DNA of 25,765 nt. Source: a virus. Of this stretch, positions 23,451-25,765 are shown piece after piece. Both the position numbers and the translations under genes were made by a program. Under the pieces are notes generated by a model. The model was not told where the DNA came from. It worked only from the letters and a program-made list of their open reading frames with translations, and did no database searches. The number at the start of each line of letters is the position of its first letter. Positions within the stretch are counted from its first letter, which is position 1. The stretch lies in IMG/VR virus record IMGVR_UViG_3300036398_000653, positions 1 to 25,765 of that record; one strand, 5' to 3'.

Positions 23451-23456
23451 AGATCT

Positions 23457-23540
23457 ATGGACATGGTTTTAGTATTTGTTGCTCCAATAGTTATTGTTGC
23501 AGCCTTAGTGATGTGGATGTTTGAAAATGTCAACAGGTGA
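23457..23540 (+). CDS. 27-residue single-span membrane peptide
   Basis: A mini-gene: MDMVLVFVAPIVIVAALVMW followed by MFENVNR. Residues 3-22 are a continuous hydrophobic helix with a short polar end, a classic one-span membrane peptide. The ATG is six bases after a TATAAT, so it would be read from a leaderless mRNA. Its last 14 bases overlap the start of the cysteine-rich gene in another frame, so the two are probably translated from one mRNA. I recall short membrane peptides in this position in related phages, but cannot name a family. It might be a lysis or membrane-modulating peptide. Confidence 0.6.
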   Translation: MDMVLVFVAPIVIVAALVMWMFENVNR

Positions 23541-23727
23541 TGCAAAGCCATGGGATCTTATCAATGGTTCTAAGAGAGCGCCAGAAGATATTGCTGCTGA
23601 GCGTTTGGCGATATGTAAGGGATGTGAGTTTTTTCGTAAAGGAAACCAGAGTTGTAAGAAGTGTGGTTGTTTTATGAAGTTGAAGACTCTTATAGATAAG
23701 GCTAAGTGTCCTATTGATAAATGGTGA
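23527..23727 (+). CDS. Cysteine-rich zinc-ribbon-like protein (DUF6171-like)
   Basis: A 66-residue protein beginning MSTGDAKPWDLINGSKRAPE. Cysteines at 30 and 33 (ICKGC), 43, 46 and 48 (SCKKCGC) and 61 (KCPIDKW) suggest a bound zinc or iron-sulfur centre. The CKKCGCFMKLKT...KCPIxKW signature is that of the DUF6171-like family, widespread in phages and of unknown function. I use ATG 23527 rather than a TTG two codons earlier. The upstream membrane peptide overlaps it, and the next gene has a possible start at 23721 that overlaps its stop. Confidence 0.8.
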   Translation: MSTGDAKPWDLINGSKRAPEDIAAERLAICKGCEFFRKGNQSCKKCGCFMKLKTLIDKAKCPIDKW

Positions 23728-23798
23728 TTATTCGCCAGAAACCAGTGAATGGTTTGTGTACCGTCGCAAATTTAAAAATAACAGAAAAGGATAAAAAA

Positions 23799-24545
23799 AT
23801 GAAACCAATAACAGTATACTGGTCTCCGTATTTAGATAGTCAACAAGAGCAGGACTGGTCATTTTTATATCCCAAACCAATTAGCCTATTTTCTGATCAT
23901 TTAAAAAATAAAGACAAGTCAAGCAAAAATCATTTTTTTCAATGTCCTGCAACATCTTCAAAGATTAAAAAAACATTGGTTTTTAACTCTCCTATGACTT
24001 TTGGATATGATTACGACTTTTCTGAAAATAAGACAAATCTAGAAATTAATACCAAAGAGGCCATCCTCATGTATGGTATCAGGGATGACATGCTTACTAC
24101 TGGACCTAATTTTAAACTTGCGTTAAGTTACTCTTTTTTTGCTGATCAGAGTTTAGAGGTTTCTTATACATCCCCCTTTTTCCATAAAGCAAAATATATG
24201 GAAAGTTGTTCTACAGTACCTGGAAATTTTAACATTGGAGAGTGGTATAGACCATATAGTGTTGAGTTACAAACCTGGTCAAGGAAAGGATCAATTAATT
24301 TTGTTGAAAATGAGCCTTTGTTTTATGTTGAGTTTAAAACAGACAGACCGATAATACTTAAAAGATATAGCCAGAGTGACCTACTTATAAAATATTCTCA
24401 TGCTAATGTAAATACTACTAACTTGTTTGGTATTGGGCAAACCCTAAAGTCCAGATATGAAAGATTCAGATCTATTGGTATGCGTGAAAAAATATTAAGT
24501 GAAATCAATAAAAATATTATTGATGAAGAGTATATGACTTTATAA
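23799..24545 (+). CDS. Conserved aquatic phage protein of unknown function
   Basis: A 248-residue soluble protein starting MKPITVYWSPYLDSQQEQDW. I recall the family from cyanophage and pelagic phage genomes, with the marks VYWSP, FFQCPATSS (about 48-56), VPGNFNIGEWYRPYSVELQT and a C-terminal RYERFRSIGM; its function is unknown to me. There are no membrane spans or clear catalytic motifs. The ATG at 23799 has AAAGGA seven bases before it. A longer version from ATG 23721 would overlap the previous stop and add 26 residues, which look unlike the rest. The gene ends eight bases before the convergent 47-residue gene, within a shared hairpin. Confidence 0.7.
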   Translation: MKPITVYWSPYLDSQQEQDWSFLYPKPISLFSDHLKNKDKSSKNHFFQCPATSSKIKKTLVFNSPMTFGYDYDFSENKTNLEINTKEAILMYGIRDDMLTTGPNFKLALSYSFFADQSLEVSYTSPFFHKAKYMESCSTVPGNFNIGEWYRPYSVELQTWSRKGSINFVENEPLFYVEFKTDRPIILKRYSQSDLLIKYSHANVNTTNLFGIGQTLKSRYERFRSIGMREKILSEINKNIIDEEYMTL

Positions 24546-24557
24546 CAAAAAGTTATA
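24539..24557. repeat. 18-base gene-end element, copy 2 (copy 1 at 21557-21574)
   Basis: TTTATAACAAAAAGTTAT occurs exactly twice as far as I see, here and at 21557-21574. It folds as TATAAC/GTTATA around AAAAA. In both places the stop codon of a leftward gene falls inside the stem. Here it also covers the stop of the rightward gene ending at 24545. It may be a weak terminator or 3' stabiliser. Confidence 0.5.
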
Positions 24558-24696
24558 TGTCTAAAACCTCTTCGTCCAAACCTTGTTCAACAGGTATTAT
24601 GATAGGCTCACCTAGGTTGTTTGTTGCTACTATAGGAGTGTGTTCGTATTGGAATTCTGGATCCCAGGCATTTTCAAAATTGTCTAATATTCCCAT
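24553..24696 (-). CDS. 47-residue acidic protein
   Basis: A small gene encoding MGILDNFENAWDPEFQYEHT and then PIVATNNLGEPIIIPVEQGL with the end DEEVLDI. It is acidic, with an MGxLDNFExAWD start that I associate with small phage proteins of unknown function. The ATG lies seven bases below TATAAT (24704-24709), again too close for a ribosome-binding site. It converges on the plus-strand gene ending at 24545. Confidence 0.65.
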   Translation of the reverse strand: MGILDNFENAWDPEFQYEHTPIVATNNLGEPIIIPVEQGLDEEVLDI

Positions 24697-24703
24697 ACCG
24701 TCC

Positions 24704-24709
24704 ATTATA
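24704..24709 (-). promoter_or_regulatory. TATAAT box of the 47-residue gene
   Basis: Seven bases before ATG 24696. It lacks the TG extension (GGGG precedes it), but keeps the leaderless spacing. Confidence 0.55.
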
Positions 24710-24750
24710 CCCCAAATCTGAAAAATTTTGTAAAAACCAAAATAGCAAAA

Positions 24751-24787
24751 ATCTGAATATTTTTCTCAGATGTATGATACATATAAT
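24751..24787 (+). promoter_or_regulatory. Hairpin, 13-base palindrome and TATAAT box
   Basis: ATCTGA/TCAGAT (24751-24771), the palindrome ATGTAT-G-ATACAT (24770-24782) and TATAAT at 24782-24787. The palindrome would sit in the -10/-35 spacer of a rightward promoter, an operator-like position. No plus-strand gene follows, so a short RNA is the only product that fits. Confidence 0.4.
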
Positions 24788-24837
24788 AGAAAAAATAAAT
24801 GTAAATAATTAGTGAGCACACACTGGAGAGATCTATT

Positions 24838-24906
24838 GTACTAGTGCCATCAAATTATAGGACACTAGTACGCCTAACTTTCTGGATACTAGTGCCACCA
24901 TTTTTT
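24838..24906 (+). ncRNA. Possible small RNA with mutually exclusive hairpins
   Basis: Three copies of a TACTAGTG core: direct at 24839-24852 and 24887-24900 (14 bases, one mismatch) and inverted at 24863-24871. The middle copy can pair with the first (9 base pairs) or the third (8 base pairs), with 16-base loops both times. The second pairing is followed by CCACCA and TTTTTT. On a plus-strand transcript this resembles an attenuator. It ends against the 3' end of the leftward 59-residue gene. The structure is seen; transcription is inferred. Confidence 0.4.
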
Positions 24907-25085
24907 CATGATTGTGTGGCACCCTGTAGGTAGCCGTCAATTGATAATAAATCGCATGTAATTTTTACACGCTGGCTAGGGTGCAATGTTGATTGAAATA
25001 AATGCATAAAGTCGTAGACCTCTTGCTTAGATTGTAGATTGATATTGCGAGTGTTACCCGACATTGTTGTTATTGTTACTTTCAT
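24906..25085 (-). CDS. 59-residue protein, last gene of the small-gene operon
   Basis: Begins MKVTITTMSGNTRNINLQSK and continues with a helix EVYDFMHLFQSTL and VKITCDLLSIDGYLQGATQS. It is not recognised. AGGAA lies five bases before the ATG, which follows directly on the stop of the upstream gene (TAAATG). With good ribosome-binding sites and tight packing in four consecutive genes, this is very probably real although short. Possibly an early gene that acts on host functions. Confidence 0.7.
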   Translation of the reverse strand: MKVTITTMSGNTRNINLQSKQEVYDFMHLFQSTLHPSQRVKITCDLLSIDGYLQGATQS

Positions 25086-25256
25086 TTAATTTCCTACACT
25101 TTCTAATAGTTCTGCCATAGCGATTTGGATTTGATTGTATGCGTTAGCACAATCGTAGCAATATGTTTCTGTAGGGATACCGCCGAGCATGAGGGCAGCG
25201 ATTCCGCTATAGACTAGTTCTGTGTTCTCACAATGGATAACTTTGCAAATGTTCAT
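25086..25256 (-). CDS. 56-residue cysteine-containing protein
   Basis: MNICKVIHCENTELVYSGIA is followed by ALMLGGIPTETYCYDCANAY and a helical end. Cys 4 and 9 and the CYDC pair (about 38 and 41) form a probable zinc site of CxxxxC...CxxC type. The family is not known to me. AAAGGA lies 11 bases before the ATG. Stop and next start are adjacent. A small zinc protein of this kind often binds DNA, RNA or another protein. Confidence 0.7.
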   Translation of the reverse strand: MNICKVIHCENTELVYSGIAALMLGGIPTETYCYDCANAYNQIQIAMAELLESVGN

Positions 25257-25352
25257 TTATTTATTTTCCTTTTTATTGAGTAGGGCTAGGGCTTGTGCAA
25301 GGCTTTCCTTGCGTTGCGCTTCTACATGCGCCTTGAATTCGTCTAGATTCAT
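25257..25352 (-). CDS. 31-residue helical peptide
   Basis: MNLDEFKAHVEAQRKESLAQ followed by ALALLNKKENK: a single charged amphipathic helix. Its ATG overlaps the stop of the upstream gene by four bases (ATGA) and its stop directly precedes the next ATG, so it fits exactly between two genes of the operon. It is supported by that packing rather than by any known family. Confidence 0.6.
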   Translation of the reverse strand: MNLDEFKAHVEAQRKESLAQALALLNKKENK

Positions 25353-25528
25353 TTAGACACTTTCCAATCTCTCCACATTGGGAGTCTTTCTGGGTCGGTA
25401 TCATCGTACCAACGCTCAATGTTATTTTCACAATCTTGGCAGAAAGTGTATTGTGTATCTGCAACCTCTGAGATAGCAGATTTCATAGGGTTATGCTCAA
25501 CGCATTTTGTTATTTGTAGTGTAGTCAT
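25349..25528 (-). CDS. 59-residue zinc-finger-like protein, first gene of the operon
   Basis: MTTLQITKCVEHNPMKSAIS, then TQYTFCQDCENNIERWYDDT and an aromatic end. C9 and H12 with C30 and C33 (CxxH...CxxC) suggest a zinc-binding fold. The WYDDTDPERLPMWRDW region is Trp- and Asp-rich. The gene has the best ribosome-binding site in the window (AAAGGTGG, six bases from the ATG). It starts the operon after a structured leader of about 125 bases. Function unknown; a regulator or host-takeover protein is plausible. Confidence 0.7.
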   Translation of the reverse strand: MTTLQITKCVEHNPMKSAISEVADTQYTFCQDCENNIERWYDDTDPERLPMWRDWKVSK

Positions 25529-25650
25529 TTTAGACCACCTTTCTTTTATTTAATCTTACTCCGTAAGTCTAGCATGGATTTCTTGTACTGTCAAGTATAC
25601 TGGCTAGTAGTCTCAACCTTTGAGACGCTTACTTTCTTTTATTTAATTTT
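25529..25650 (-). promoter_or_regulatory. Structured leader of the small-gene operon
   Basis: About 120 bases without a gene. Contains the stem GTCTCAA/TTGAGAC (25610-25626, three-base loop), the stem CTTAC/GTAAG (25555-25567), and two identical 16-base copies of CTTTCTTTTATTTAAT (25539-25554 and 25632-25647). The first copy carries the AAAG part of the ribosome-binding site. A second TATACT lies at 25594-25599. Leader-based control is possible. Confidence 0.5.
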
Positions 25651-25668
25651 CTATACTTAGAAGTATAG
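25651..25668. promoter_or_regulatory. 18-base perfect palindrome over the -10 box (operator-like)
   Basis: CTATACTTAGAAGTATAG is a full inverted repeat that includes the -10 box of the small-gene operon. A dimeric repressor bound here would block the promoter. The sequence is seen; the operator role is inferred. Confidence 0.5.
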
Positions 25669-25690
25669 CACAAAAATGTCAAAAAGTCAA
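25662..25690 (-). promoter_or_regulatory. Promoter of the small-gene operon (TTGACT, 17 bases, TATACT)
   Basis: On the minus strand: TTGACT at 25690-25685, spacer of 17, then TATACT at 25667-25662 with the TG extension. It is the most complete promoter in the window, with both hexamers close to the sigma-70-type consensus, which fits an early host-read gene set. Confidence 0.7.
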
Positions 25691-25756
25691 GTTTAGACAC
25701 GGACAAATCGGACATTTCTAGTGTGATTTAGACCACACAAAAAATTCGAAAAAAAG

Positions 25757-25765
25757 TTATCCACA
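25757..25765 (+). promoter_or_regulatory. Consensus DnaA box at the window edge
   Basis: TTATCCACA is a perfect match to the DnaA box consensus, preceded by an A-rich tract (25741-25755). It ends the window, so a possible cluster of further boxes cannot be seen. One copy alone does not prove an origin. Confidence 0.45.

Noticed and set aside
24838-24900. CRISPR-like short repeats
   Set aside because: Only two direct copies and one inverted copy, with unequal spacing and no cas genes.
25273-25464. 63-residue minus-strand open frame
   Set aside because: It is out of frame with the packed 31- and 59-residue genes, lacks a ribosome-binding site and has a composition without pattern.

Overview
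The window looks like part of the genome of an uncultured tailed phage (caudovirus): a portal protein, the start of an XkdF-like prohead protease, a long array of fibre-type proteins, a secreted lysozyme-like enzyme and a holin-like protein. DNA is AT-rich (judged by eye, not counted). Two traits suggest a low-G+C aquatic actinobacterial host: many genes sit 6-7 bases after a TATAAT/TATACT box with no room for a ribosome-binding site (leaderless mRNAs, common in Actinobacteria), and several fibre domains resemble families I know from freshwater, marine and cyanophage genomes. This host assignment is inference.

Layout. Bases 1-5904 (minus strand): protease (cut by the window edge), portal, an unknown 131-residue protein and a 1198-residue LamG-like protein. 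Bases 5940-8990 (minus): class II (B12-dependent) ribonucleotide reductase and a sulfotransferase, separated by an intrinsic terminator. Bases 9065-16330 and 17136-21435 (minus): about sixteen fibre, adhesin and accessory genes with recurring modules: two glycine-rich adhesin plus MAH-protein cassettes, three GDT/GDS beta-domain proteins, a collagen-like fibre, and two large fibres sharing a near-identical segment. A plus-strand lysozyme-like gene (16476-17048) with its own promoter and terminator interrupts this block. Bases 21571-23302 (minus): a 2OG-Fe(II) oxygenase, a holin-like membrane protein and two small surface-type proteins. Bases 23457-24545 (plus): a 27-residue membrane peptide, a cysteine-rich DUF6171-like protein and an unrecognised protein of a family I associate with aquatic phages. 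Bases 24553-25528 (minus): five small genes, four of them in one tightly packed operon behind a structured leader. The window ends on a consensus DnaA box.

Expression logic. Most minus-strand units start with an extended -10 box (TGnTATAAT or TGnTATACT), often placed right at the end of the preceding gene. Inside units, genes are chained by one-base TAATG stop/start overlaps. I recognise no CRISPR array, tRNA, integrase, transposase or reverse transcriptase here. No stretch over 300 bases lacks a gene; the longest are 22105-22328, 24697-24905 and 25529-25765, each described below.
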